Shown here: positions 56,312 to 64,000 of the stretch, one piece after another
Layout of the letters: every line of letters begins with the position of its first letter
Position numbering within the stretch: position 1 is the stretch's first letter
Assembly (NCBI GenBank): GCA_016795505.1
Contig: JAEUHH010000052.1
Location: forward strand, 1-64,000
DNA: 64,000 nt
Source: Verrucomicrobiales bacterium
GTDB taxonomy: Bacteria > Verrucomicrobiota > Verrucomicrobiia > Verrucomicrobiales > DEV007
Reading direction: 5' to 3'
Program-made: the position numbers and the translations under genes
The notes under the pieces: model-generated
Told to the model about the DNA's origin: nothing
The model's input: the letters and a program-made list of their open reading frames with translations, nothing else
The model's database searches: none

Positions 56312-58156
56312 TCAGGACAGCCACGGCCGCACCGCCTGGATGCGGAGCGTCTCGCGCCCACCGCTCGCGGTCGGCATGGCGACATCGTCACCCGGCTTTT
56401 TGTCGATCAGCGCCTGCCCCACATCGGAGAGATAGGGCACGACATGGTTGTCGGGATCGGAGTCCCAGGCCCCGAGCACGGTGTAAACCCGCGTTTCCCC
56501 CGTGCCGGGCACCTCGAGGGTGACGACCGTGCCCACGGTGACCTTGCTGCCGTCCGCGCTCTTGAAATCGGTCGGCTGGGCCAGCTTCAGCTCGCGTTCC
56601 CAGTCGGCTTTGCGCTTCATCAGCACGCGCTGGTACTCCTTGGCCGATTTGTATTCGAAATTCTCGCGCAAGTCCCCGTAGGAGCGGGCGATCTTGATGT
56701 CCTCGCGGTTCTGCGGGATCTCCTCGCGGATCAGCTTGTCGTAAGCGGCCTTCCGCTTCTCCAAGCTCTCGGCAGACACGATCAGCGGCTCCTCCTCCTC
56801 CTGGCGGCGGCCCAGCACGAGGCTTTGCACCTCCGGGTAGATCTTGATGATCCGCGCCATCAGCGAGTTGCGCGTCAGATCGTCGAAAACGGCCGTACCC
56901 ATCAGGCGTCCGGCAAAATTCCGCACCGTATTGATGTCGGATTCGGCAATGAGGTCGTGAATCAGCGTCTTATCCTCGTTCAGCAGGTCGCGCAGCCGGT
57001 TCGCCGCGCGGACGCCGCCTTCTTCATTGAGCGAATCCACCTCCAGCGCCGCCATCACCGCCAGACTGATCGACGGATCGAAAATCACCTCGGCCATTCC
57101 CTTGCGCTCCTTGCAGACCCAGGCCAGCGCATCGGAGGAAAGTGTCCGTTGCTGCAGCCGCGACTCGATGAACTCGAGAAGGGCATCGCTGTAGCCGCGG
57201 TCCGCCAGATAGCGCGCGATCTCCGAGATGGCCCGGAGCGCGCAGATCGGGATCAGCCCCAGCATCTTGCTCACCCACTGCTCCTCGCCAAAAGCCGTCG
57301 GCAGCGCACCCATCACCGAGCGCACCCGAGAGATAGAGAGATTCTTCAGCAATTCCGGCAGGCTGGCTTCATTCGCCGACAGCAGATCTGCGATGCCGAT
57401 CTGGTTCGCGTCCAGCTTCAGCTCCGGCACTTTTTCCTGGATGTCGTCCCGGGCCAGGATCAGCTCGATGGACGACTCGAGATTCAGCCGTTGCGCCTTT
57501 TTGGCCGAGTCGGCCAAGTCTTCGACCACGCCGAGGAGCTGCGCCGCCGGATCTTCGAAGACCGTGATCTCCCGGAGGATAGCCTCCGCCGCCTTGAGCT
57601 TGCCCTTCAGGTCGCGGGCGCCCTCGTAGCTTTGAACCAAAGCCGCCGCCGGGCTCAGATCGGCGTCGCGGAGTTCCAGCGGCTCGTTGCGCTTGGCCGG
57701 CACCACGAAACGCGGCTCGCTGCGCAGCTTCTTTTTGGTCGACTCCCACCAGCCCTTGTATTTGCCCTCCGGCACCACCCGCCCCTTGATCATCTCGTCG
57801 AGCTGATCGAGCGACAGTTTCCCGCCGCGGCTCTCCAGCGCCAGTTTCACCAACGACACCGGATCATCGCCCGCCATCTGCCGCATCGCATCGATGTCCG
57901 CGAACCTTTTGGCGTAGAAATGGTCCTCCTCCACCGGCTCGATCGAGCTGGCGACGAACTTCATCCCCATCTCGTGCCCCGGCTTGTCCTCGAAATCGAT
58001 CACCACTTTCAGCCCCAGCCGATCCCAGCTGGCGATGCGCCCGGCCTTCCAGCTTTTGTGGTAACAGAAGGTCCCCGGCTGCAGTCGATCCAATTGGTCG
58101 GCTGTTTTCGGATCGATTTTCGCGCGGGCGACAAGCTTTTCGAGGTCAGGATGCAT
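56312..58156 (-). CDS. Long GreA/GreB-domain transcription elongation factor-like protein
   Basis: 614 residues from ATG 58156 (MHPDLEKLVARAK), preceded by GGTGA. The last 150 residues are a GreA unit: coiled-coil tip SYGDLRENFEYKSAKEYQRV (the acidic DLxEN tip) and the FKBP-like end TVGTVVTLEVPGTGETRVYT and SDVGQALIDKKPGDDV. The first 450 residues are a helical solenoid-like extension found in large GreA homologues of this phylum. GreA rescues backtracked RNA polymerase; the extension's role is unknown. Confidence 0.82.
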   Translation of the reverse strand: MHPDLEKLVARAKIDPKTADQLDRLQPGTFCYHKSWKAGRIASWDRLGLKVVIDFEDKPGHEMGMKFVASSIEPVEEDHFYAKRFADIDAMRQMAGDDPVSLVKLALESRGGKLSLDQLDEMIKGRVVPEGKYKGWWESTKKKLRSEPRFVVPAKRNEPLELRDADLSPAAALVQSYEGARDLKGKLKAAEAILREITVFEDPAAQLLGVVEDLADSAKKAQRLNLESSIELILARDDIQEKVPELKLDANQIGIADLLSANEASLPELLKNLSISRVRSVMGALPTAFGEEQWVSKMLGLIPICALRAISEIARYLADRGYSDALLEFIESRLQQRTLSSDALAWVCKERKGMAEVIFDPSISLAVMAALEVDSLNEEGGVRAANRLRDLLNEDKTLIHDLIAESDINTVRNFAGRLMGTAVFDDLTRNSLMARIIKIYPEVQSLVLGRRQEEEEPLIVSAESLEKRKAAYDKLIREEIPQNREDIKIARSYGDLRENFEYKSAKEYQRVLMKRKADWERELKLAQPTDFKSADGSKVTVGTVVTLEVPGTGETRVYTVLGAWDSDPDNHVVPYLSDVGQALIDKKPGDDVAMPTASGGRETLRIQAVRPWLS

Positions 58157-58249
58157 ATTTTCACCCTGAACATAGAAACAACCGCCTCCGAGCCAAGCGA
58201 AAAAAATAAGGTTGCCAAGGTTCTGCCAACTGTCTAATCTGGCGACGCT

Positions 58250-58663
58250 ATGAAGAAATTCTTGGTCGCCATCACTCTCGTGGGTCTCGTCACCGCCTGC
58301 TACGCCGACATTCAGTCGCCGCCCAAGGCCCAGTACACCTCGACCCGCAAACTCGCCCGCGGACTTTCCAACATCCTCTACGGATGGACGGAGCTGCCCA
58401 CCTCGGTGTGGCGCTCCTACGAGCACGGCGACCAGTCCACCGAGATCATTTTCAACGGTGTCATCACTGGCTTGGAGCGCACCGGCGCCCGCTTCGCCTA
58501 CGGCATCTACGAAGTGGTGAACTTCCGCAAGCCGCTCTACAAAAACACCTTCCGCCCCCCTTACCCGCGCCTCAACTACGATCCGACCCACGGCTTCGAA
58601 GAGTTCCCGCCTCAGGTCGGCCAGCTTTCCACCGTGGATTACGTCCGCGGTCTCAGCTACTGA
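58250..58663 (+). CDS. Exosortase system-associated protein (TIGR04073 family)
   Basis: 137 residues with a signal peptide (MKKFLVAITLVGLVTACYA). The signature STRKLARGLSNILYGWTELP and the later GTRF-like GITGLERTGARFAYGIYEV match TIGR04073, which occurs in genomes with exosortase/PEP-CTERM sorting. Its function is not known. A clear terminator follows. Confidence 0.82.
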   Translation: MKKFLVAITLVGLVTACYADIQSPPKAQYTSTRKLARGLSNILYGWTELPTSVWRSYEHGDQSTEIIFNGVITGLERTGARFAYGIYEVVNFRKPLYKNTFRPPYPRLNYDPTHGFEEFPPQVGQLSTVDYVRGLSY

Positions 58664-58710
58664 TCGCGACCTCCTTTCGCCGATCCGTAGCAAACCGGAC
58701 TTCGGCCCGC

Positions 58711-58747
58711 ACGCCGCCTTTCCCGCCAGCCGGGAGGCGGCGTTTTT
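58711..58747 (+). terminator. Rho-independent terminator of the TIGR04073 gene
   Basis: Stem ACGCCGCCT-TT-CCCG with loop CCAGC and partner GGG-AGGCGGCGT, followed by TTTTT. It lies 48 bases after the stop and may also serve the convergent folE2 gene. Confidence 0.82.
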
Positions 58748-58787
58748 CTGTTCGCGAACCGGGAAAAACCCGGCCTCGCATCTCTCC

Positions 58788-59570
58788 TCAGTCGTGCTTT
58801 TCCACCATCGCCCACGCGTTGTGGTTGTGGATCGACTCGAAATTTTCCGCCTCCACCCGATACCAGGCGATCGCATCCTGCGCATTCGACGCCGCCGCCA
58901 CATTTCGCACCAGATCCTCGACGAAGACCGGATTGTCGTAGGCCGCCTCGGTGACATGCTTCTCGTCAGGACGCTTCAGCAGGCTGTAAAGCTCGCAGCT
59001 CGCCCCCTGCTCCACCAGGCGGATGAGATCCTCGATCCACACCGGCTCGGAGCGGAACCGCACCGCATACGTCACCACCCCGCGCTGATTGTGCGCCCCG
59101 CGCGCGCTGATCGCCTTCGAGCACGGACACAGCGTCGTCACCGGGACCATCACCGTGAGGATGAAGTCCTGACTCGCCTCTGTCGCATCAATCTCAAAGA
59201 CCACCTCATAGTCCATCAGACCGCCCGCCTGGGTCACCGGCGCCTTTTTCATCAGGAAAAACGGGAAACGGAACTCGATGTGGGCTCGCCGGGCATTCAA
59301 CCGCTTCAGCAATTCCCGTGGGATCTCCGCGATCGAGTGCACATCCAGCACCGGCCCGTGGGAGTTGAGCACCTCGACGAATCGGCTCATGTGGGTGCCC
59401 TTGTACTGATGCGGCAGATCCACCGCCAGCGAGACCGTCGCCACCGTGCTCTGCAACGAGCCGGCCTTGTCACGCACCTGGATCGGATAACGCAGATGGC
59501 GCACCCCCACCCGGTCGATGGCGATTCGGCGGTGATCCAGTTCGTTTTGCGTGTCTTTGAGTTCGTGCAT
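58788..59570 (-). CDS. folE2: GTP cyclohydrolase FolE2
   Basis: 260 residues. It converts GTP to 7,8-dihydroneopterin triphosphate for folate synthesis, as a zinc-independent alternative to FolE. Motifs: VGVRHLRYPI, HQYKGTHMSRFVE, VTTLCPCSKAIS with the conserved Cys, ARGAHNQRGVV, and NFESIHNHNAWAMVEK at the C-terminus. Complete, with a normal length. Confidence 0.93.
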   Translation of the reverse strand: MHELKDTQNELDHRRIAIDRVGVRHLRYPIQVRDKAGSLQSTVATVSLAVDLPHQYKGTHMSRFVEVLNSHGPVLDVHSIAEIPRELLKRLNARRAHIEFRFPFFLMKKAPVTQAGGLMDYEVVFEIDATEASQDFILTVMVPVTTLCPCSKAISARGAHNQRGVVTYAVRFRSEPVWIEDLIRLVEQGASCELYSLLKRPDEKHVTEAAYDNPVFVEDLVRNVAAASNAQDAIAWYRVEAENFESIHNHNAWAMVEKHD

Positions 59571-59852
59571 CGAAAAAACAATCGGGAAAAGTCTTCATTT
59601 CTCCGACGCCGGGCGCCGGGGGCCGCTACGATAGGTCCAGAGCCGCCCCCTGACAACCCACGGAGGCAGGCAAACTGATCGGCCGGAAAAAAGCGATCAA
59701 CGATGGTAGCTGGCTCCGCCGAGGAGACACTCGCCGTTCCCGAGCACCACCGCTCCGGCCGGCAGCATCATCGTGGGCCTCCCCTCCCCAGATCACGAGA
59801 TCTCATCGATCCGTTTGCCACAAAGCTGTCAAAATCCATTCATCCCCCATCC

Positions 59853-62354
59853 TCACCTCCGATCTCTCAAAAGATACGTCATCAGATCGCGGAGTTCCTC
59901 TTTCGTGAGCGCTTTGTCGAGCCCCGCCGGCATCAGGGAGACAGGCAGGGCCTCGGCTTTGACGAGATCACCCTTGGCGATCTTCGTGACCTGACCGCCG
60001 GGCTGGGCAAGGTGAATCTCGCCCTCCGTTTCAGCGATGCGGGTGCCGATGGTGACCTGCCCGTTCTTCTGCGTCACCGTGTAGCCGATCGCATCGGGAT
60101 TGATGACCGCACTTGGATCGACGATGTCGCGCAGGACTCCGGCATAGTCGCGATGGATGAGATTGTTCAAATCGGGACCGACCTCGAAGCCTTCGCCGCG
60201 GAGGCTGTGGCAGGTGGCGCAGGCGGCTTTGCCATTGAACAGCGCGCGGCCCTTTTCCCAATCGCCACCCGACAGTTCCGGGATGCCGGCATCGGGCTGA
60301 TCAGGCGGAGCCGGCTCGGCGAAGGGCAGGAGGAAACGCCGCACGCCGGGGGCTCGCTCGTGATCATCGCGCAGGGTCGTGTAGGACACATCGAGTCGCT
60401 TGGCGGGGGTCTCGAGGATCAGAGTCAACGCGAGCCATTGATTTTCCTTCGTTCCCGCCACCGTGACACGGCTCTCGCGATCGTTGAGGCGCTCCACCGA
60501 CGCCTCCGCCGCCTCGACCTGCAAAGGAGCATCGGACCGGAAGATCATCGTCACCGTCTCAGGCGTGGGGGTGTAGTCGAGTGCCGAACCCGGTTGGGTC
60601 GCCGGTTGCATCAGATTCCACAGATCGAGCTGGGTGCGCATCGTGAGCCGACCGGGTGATTCCATCCGCGCCCAGAGCGCCGCGTGCGGTGCACTGCCTT
60701 GGGTAAAAGCGCGCGAAACACCGAGGTCGGGATGCGGGAGCCAGCCCTTCCACGTTCCACTCTGAGTCCCTCCGGTCCACTCCGCCTGCAAACCGGTGAG
60801 ATCGTAGCAGAGGGCCGTCTCACCGAGCTTGAGATCGTGATGGAGGGCGAGCCGGCGCGGCACCGACGTGAGGACGAGGCTGCGCCCATCATCTCCGCTC
60901 CGCACCGACTTTACCGGCAGAGTGCTCACGGGCTGGCGCTGCTGCATCGCGACGACGGCGTAGGGCGGCCTCATCGTCTCGAGATGATCCCCCGCCGAGA
61001 GATAGCGACCCGCACGCACCGTCACATCAGCCACGTCGACGACCGTCACCGGACGATCATAGGTCACGACCGTCTCCGTCTCGCTCGCCGCCCAGGCGAG
61101 GACGGGCTGAGGTGCTTCGGCATCCTCGTACGAGATCTTGAAAAGCCGGCCTTCTCCCTGCGGGCCATTACCCCAGTCCGGCTTGCCGGTGTGACACGCG
61201 ACGAGCAGATCCCCCTGTGGTGAGATCGCACAGTCCACCGTGATGAGATTGAGCCGGGCGATCCCCTCCGTGCGGGCGACATAGCCGGCGCCCGCCTTTT
61301 CCAACACCGTCCGCCAGAGGATGCCGCGCGATTCGCCGGTGACGATGGCATTGTCTTCCCAGAAAGAAGGGCCAAATCGTCCCCGCCCCGGCGCGATCGT
61401 ATTAAAGCGGAAGCCGCAAGTGCTCTGGTGCTGCGGCATGTAGTCCCACACGCTCGGCTCATCCGCGACATCCGGCAGATAGACCGGATGACTCGGAGGA
61501 AAGCCGTAGTGGCGCCCCGGCTGGAGGTGGAGAAGTTCGTCAAAGGGATTCCCGTTCGGACACCAGGTCGCGCCCTCCTGATCAGTGCCAAAGAGATCCC
61601 CATGACGATTGAACTGGAGCGACATGATGTAGCGCAGCCCCGAATTCAACTGCTCGACCTTCCCATCGTCGCTGATCCGCAGGAGACAGCCGCGCCGCGC
61701 GCCCCTGTGGTAGTGGGCCTTGCCCGAGGGCTTTTTCCCTTTCTCGAATTCTTCCTGCCAATAGGGATTGTTGTAGCCGGCATTGCCCATCGTCACATAC
61801 CAGGCGTTATCGGGACCGCGCGCCAGAGCCATGCTGCTGTCGACGCGGCGGTGGCTCAGGTATTTGGCCTTCACCAGTTCGGGATCGTCAAAGCCCTTCG
61901 CAATCGTCTCGCGCTGATCCGGCACCCCGTCGCCGTCGGTGTCGCGCCAGCGCACGATCTCGTCGGTGAGGGCAAAGCAGGGATCCCCCTCATGGACCAC
62001 GATGCCGAGCGGGTAGTTCGGACTGCTCTCCGGCTGGAACGTCGTCACCTCATCCTCCAGTCCGTCGCCATCGGTGTCGCGGAGCAGGTGGAACCGCCCG
62101 TCGTAACCGCCCGCAAACAGCCGGCCATCGGGAGCGTATTCGACATTGTTGAGCGAGGACAGCTTCACCGGCAGCTCCCGAATCACGAATCCCGGCACCA
62201 ACATCTGCGGCACCACCGTCGGCGACGCCTCGAAAGGCGGCTTCTGCGGCTCGTCCGGCACCGGAGGCAGCGGCTTGTCCGCCGCGAACAGCGGGATGGC
62301 GAGGAGACACGCAGCGAAGAAAAGGCCGTTCGTATTCATTTTGGCAATGCTCAT
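59853..62354 (-). CDS. PVC-type beta-propeller dehydrogenase with C-terminal haem domain
   Basis: 833 residues from ATG 62354; ATG 62339 (MNTNGLFFAACLL) is equally possible. A signal peptide is followed by a sugar-dehydrogenase-like propeller (NVEYAPDGRLFAGGYDGRFH, DTDGDGLEDEVTTF, GNAGYNNPYW), a middle beta domain, and a c-type haem site CATCHSLRGEGF (Cys712, His716) in a TIGR02603-type domain (DPSAVINPDAIGYTVTQKNG). Such proteins are a signature of Planctomycetes and Verrucomicrobia; substrate unknown. Likely periplasmic. Confidence 0.86.
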   Translation of the reverse strand: MSIAKMNTNGLFFAACLLAIPLFAADKPLPPVPDEPQKPPFEASPTVVPQMLVPGFVIRELPVKLSSLNNVEYAPDGRLFAGGYDGRFHLLRDTDGDGLEDEVTTFQPESSPNYPLGIVVHEGDPCFALTDEIVRWRDTDGDGVPDQRETIAKGFDDPELVKAKYLSHRRVDSSMALARGPDNAWYVTMGNAGYNNPYWQEEFEKGKKPSGKAHYHRGARRGCLLRISDDGKVEQLNSGLRYIMSLQFNRHGDLFGTDQEGATWCPNGNPFDELLHLQPGRHYGFPPSHPVYLPDVADEPSVWDYMPQHQSTCGFRFNTIAPGRGRFGPSFWEDNAIVTGESRGILWRTVLEKAGAGYVARTEGIARLNLITVDCAISPQGDLLVACHTGKPDWGNGPQGEGRLFKISYEDAEAPQPVLAWAASETETVVTYDRPVTVVDVADVTVRAGRYLSAGDHLETMRPPYAVVAMQQRQPVSTLPVKSVRSGDDGRSLVLTSVPRRLALHHDLKLGETALCYDLTGLQAEWTGGTQSGTWKGWLPHPDLGVSRAFTQGSAPHAALWARMESPGRLTMRTQLDLWNLMQPATQPGSALDYTPTPETVTMIFRSDAPLQVEAAEASVERLNDRESRVTVAGTKENQWLALTLILETPAKRLDVSYTTLRDDHERAPGVRRFLLPFAEPAPPDQPDAGIPELSGGDWEKGRALFNGKAACATCHSLRGEGFEVGPDLNNLIHRDYAGVLRDIVDPSAVINPDAIGYTVTQKNGQVTIGTRIAETEGEIHLAQPGGQVTKIAKGDLVKAEALPVSLMPAGLDKALTKEELRDLMTYLLRDRR

Positions 62355-62426
62355 TTCCCTTATCAGGCGATCAGGAGGCCGAATCCCTCCTCGAACCGCC
62401 ATCCCGCAGCCCGATCGTCCGGACGG

Positions 62427-62473
62427 CGATCATACCCTGTTGGATCGGAGAGACAAGAGGGTTTGATCGGACC
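62427..62473 (-). repeat. Dispersed repeat copy upstream of the PVC dehydrogenase
   Basis: On the minus strand ACCCTCTTGTCTCTCCGATC then CAACAGGGTATGATCG, matching the copies in nosZ and at 29307 and 51637. It lies about 75 bases upstream of the start of the dehydrogenase gene. Confidence 0.68.
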
Positions 62474-62609
62474 GGCCGGGGGGGGGCGGAGAAATCCTCT
62501 TACTTTCCGATCCGTTTCATTTTGCCCCTATCAGGTCCGGTAGGGGCGGTTTGGCCGGATGGGTGCCCCGCCCGATCTCCAAGGGAGCCGGAGGCTTCCC
62601 GGAAATAAG

Positions 62610-62629
62610 CCGGTGGCGACAGCCACCGG
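62610..62629. repeat. REP-like palindrome next to the RAYT fragment
   Basis: CCGGTGGC-GACA-GCCACCGG, a perfect 8-base stem with a four-base loop. Its position at the truncation point of a REP-associated transposase fragment fits a REP sequence. Confidence 0.6.
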
Positions 62630-62639
62630 TTTCCTCACC

Positions 62640-62845
62640 CACCCCACATAGGCGCGGATGCTCCAGCCGGTCTTGCCGCACACCGTCTCCAGTCGGCGCA
62701 GGAATTCCTTCCGATACCGATCGTCACGGAAAATGGCCTCGCGCCGGTTTCCCCGGGCCACCATATGGTAGGAGGCGTACTCATACTGAATGCGGAGTTG
62801 GCGTAGCAGGCCGCCTCCATCCGATGAACAAAGGACTCTTCTCAA
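62640..62845 (-). pseudogene. REP-associated tyrosine transposase (RAYT) fragment
   Basis: The frame reads LRIQYEYASYHMVARGNRRE through DDRYRKEFLRRLETVCGKTG and SIRAYV, the N-terminal third of RAYT/TnpA_REP proteins. It stops matching the family before the HUH catalytic part would appear; instead the frame runs on to 62531 through the adjacent REP-like hairpin. It is therefore an inactive fragment. Confidence 0.72.
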
Positions 62846-62878
62846 TAATTTTTTCCTGCCCCCTGGAGGAGCGCACGA

Positions 62879-63637
62879 CTACTTCTTCCGCATCACGTAA
62901 ACAACAGGTTTCTCAGGATCGGCTAGATGGCGAGGCGAACGGCTTCTTGCCAAATAGGCGTCTGATCCAAACTCGAAATACGATATCTGTCTCTTATCCC
63001 ATTGATAACCCTCAAATTTGAAATCGCCAACCGAAAGCGCTGTACCTCTTCGATCGGTGATCCCGAACCGCCCGTCGGCATCGGTTACCGCTTCGCCTCT
63101 CTCGGAAATGGACCAATTCTCGAAAAACGTCTTTTTCTTCGATCCCTTTTCCATGACTTCCGCGAGCGACGAGCGCTTTCCTAACAACTGCCAAGTAACC
63201 GTCACTTTTGGCAAAGGATTGCCTGATTCATCCACCACCTTCCCAAAAAATACAACATCGCCGTTTTCCTTGGCGCTCTCTTCCAATTCAGCTGCGTAAA
63301 TGGCCCAACTTTCGGTCGAAACATTCGCCGGCCTGGCCGCCTTGTCTTCCTCGGACATTTTATCGTAGTACTCTTGAATCAAACGGGCTTCTTCTTCATT
63401 TTGCCGCCGCCTCTGTTCTCTCATTTCTTCTGTCACGACAAAGGCCTTTTGAGGGGGACTCATCCCTACCTTCTTGCTCGTGACGGGTGGATCCGGCAGA
63501 GCGGTGGTAGTTGGACTGCTGCTCTTTTCGGGTTGTGGACCTCCAGTCCCACCTGAAACAACCATTTCATAGAGCATCGCAGCCAAACTGCCCGCAAGCA
63601 CTATGGCACCGAAAATCAATAAATGCTTCTTTCTCAT
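62879..63637 (-). CDS. Hypothetical anchored protein with carboxypeptidase-regulatory-like domain
   Basis: 252 residues. An N-terminal membrane anchor (HLLIFGAIVLAGSLAAMLYE) precedes a Pro/Ser/Thr linker, a charged helical part (EEMREQRRRQNEEEARLIQE) and a C-terminal beta domain of about 120 residues with VVDESGNPLPKVTVTWQL and AVTDADGRFGI, typical of CarboxypepD_reg-like sandwich folds. Function not recognised. Its GC is lower than the surroundings, and it lies between two transposase fragments, so it may be acquired. Confidence 0.65.
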   Translation of the reverse strand: MRKKHLLIFGAIVLAGSLAAMLYEMVVSGGTGGPQPEKSSSPTTTALPDPPVTSKKVGMSPPQKAFVVTEEMREQRRRQNEEEARLIQEYYDKMSEEDKAARPANVSTESWAIYAAELEESAKENGDVVFFGKVVDESGNPLPKVTVTWQLLGKRSSLAEVMEKGSKKKTFFENWSISERGEAVTDADGRFGITDRRGTALSVGDFKFEGYQWDKRQISYFEFGSDAYLARSRSPRHLADPEKPVVYVMRKK

Positions 63638-63693
63638 GGGTTTGTTCGGGTACAGCTGCTGGCGAAACAGGCAGGGCCGATTAACTGACGCCA

Positions 63694-63719
63694 GAATGAA
63701 TATCTGATCATATTCATTC
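63694..63719. promoter_or_regulatory. Perfect 10-base palindrome GAATGAATAT-N6-ATATTCATTC
   Basis: The inverted repeat sits 57 bases upstream of the ATG at 63637. It is AT-rich with no T run and is more like an operator than a terminator. Confidence 0.5.
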
Positions 63720-63791
63720 CGCGAAATTGTGCGCTGTGATCTTCACCAAAACGCTCCAGTAGAGCTGAAACACATTTATTTTCCCGTCCCT

Positions 63792-64000
63792 TTAAATTTT
63801 TAAATTTTTGTGTTCGCGGAGGGCCTTCAACACGATCTCCAGGGCGGCCTGGTAGACATCGACACCGAGACGGGTGCGGATGACCGAAAGCGAGGAGTGG
63901 TCGGGGGTCGCCTCGGTGAGGTCGTAGCCGAGAAAGGCGCGCAGGGAGAGGCTGTCCTCGCAGCGGCTGGCGATGGCCCGCTCGCTGGGAAGGTTCTCGA
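63792..64000 (-). pseudogene. IS1182-type transposase, N-terminal part, prematurely ended
   Basis: From the window edge the minus frame reads LPSERAIASRCEDSLSLRAF, GYDLTEATPDHSSLSVIRTR and QAALEIVLKALREHKNLKI, then a TAA. It is the DUF772-type N-terminal region of IS1182-family transposases. Relatives continue for several hundred residues after this point, while here an AT-rich TTTAAATTTTTAAATTTTTG terminates the frame, so the gene is truncated. Confidence 0.75.

Overview
The window comes from a high-GC Gram-negative bacterium that is almost certainly a member of the PVC group, most likely Verrucomicrobiota. The evidence is lineage-typical families: three loci of DUF1549/DUF1553 (PSD1-type) cytochromes paired with Tat-exported DUF1501 proteins, a PVC-type beta-propeller dehydrogenase fused to a haem domain, a giant protein with the LEPRVLFSA leader motif, a TIGR04073 exosortase-associated protein, and a very long GreA-domain protein. 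Neither species nor database identity could be checked.

Layout. 1-0.6 kb: tail of an IS66-type transposase and a non-coding stretch. 0.6-9.2 kb: a six-gene minus-strand operon (triple RidA/chorismatase-like protein, DUF1549/DUF1553 protein without a CxxCH motif, DUF1501, PPC-domain protein, DRE-TIM aldolase, alginate-lyase-like protein), which looks like an export-plus-catabolism unit of unknown substrate. 9.5-16.8 kb: a complete plus-strand clade II-like nitrous oxide reductase operon (cytochrome c, nosZ, a NosB-like/NosL fusion, nosD, fasciclin lipoprotein, nosF, nosY). 17.4-22.8 kb: a metal-handling island with a Cu-type P1B ATPase, a Cys-tailed ECF sigma factor, a YHS-like small protein, a CnrY-CnrX-CnrH-like anti-sigma/sensor/sigma operon and a 14-Cys exported peptide. 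The adjacency of nos (a copper enzyme) and copper efflux/sensing genes suggests a copper-centred neighbourhood.

23.4-28.9 kb: a 1804-residue mosaic surface protein with a metalloprotease motif and four kinds of repeats. 29.9-35.4 kb: DUF1553 / DUF1501 / DUF1553. 36.1-37.3 kb: a WYL regulator. 37.3-38.6 kb: eroded phage-type genes. 38.9-43.6 kb: a small integrative element (unknown 760-residue wHTH protein, divergent XRE regulator, excisionase-like protein, tyrosine recombinase) abutting a CAU-anticodon tRNA gene, with lower GC in its right half. 43.7-51.6 kb: glucuronidase-N-like protein, PQQ-propeller/EF-hand protein, a large PSCyt1-PSCyt2 cytochrome and its DUF1501 partner. 52.2-54.0 kb: lactate permease. 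54.2-59.6 kb: housekeeping genes (ftsB-like, eno, greA-like, TIGR04073 protein, folE2). 59.8-62.4 kb: PVC dehydrogenase. 62.5-64 kb: RAYT and IS1182 remnants around one hypothetical gene.

The most unusual signals are a dispersed about 45-bp repeat that is translated inside the nosZ leader and recurs in three intergenic regions; two metal-type ECF sigma systems side by side next to the nos operon; a hairpin that covers the ribosome binding site of the excisionase-like gene; and the operon that joins a triple-RidA protein to a haem-motif-less DUF1549/1553 protein.
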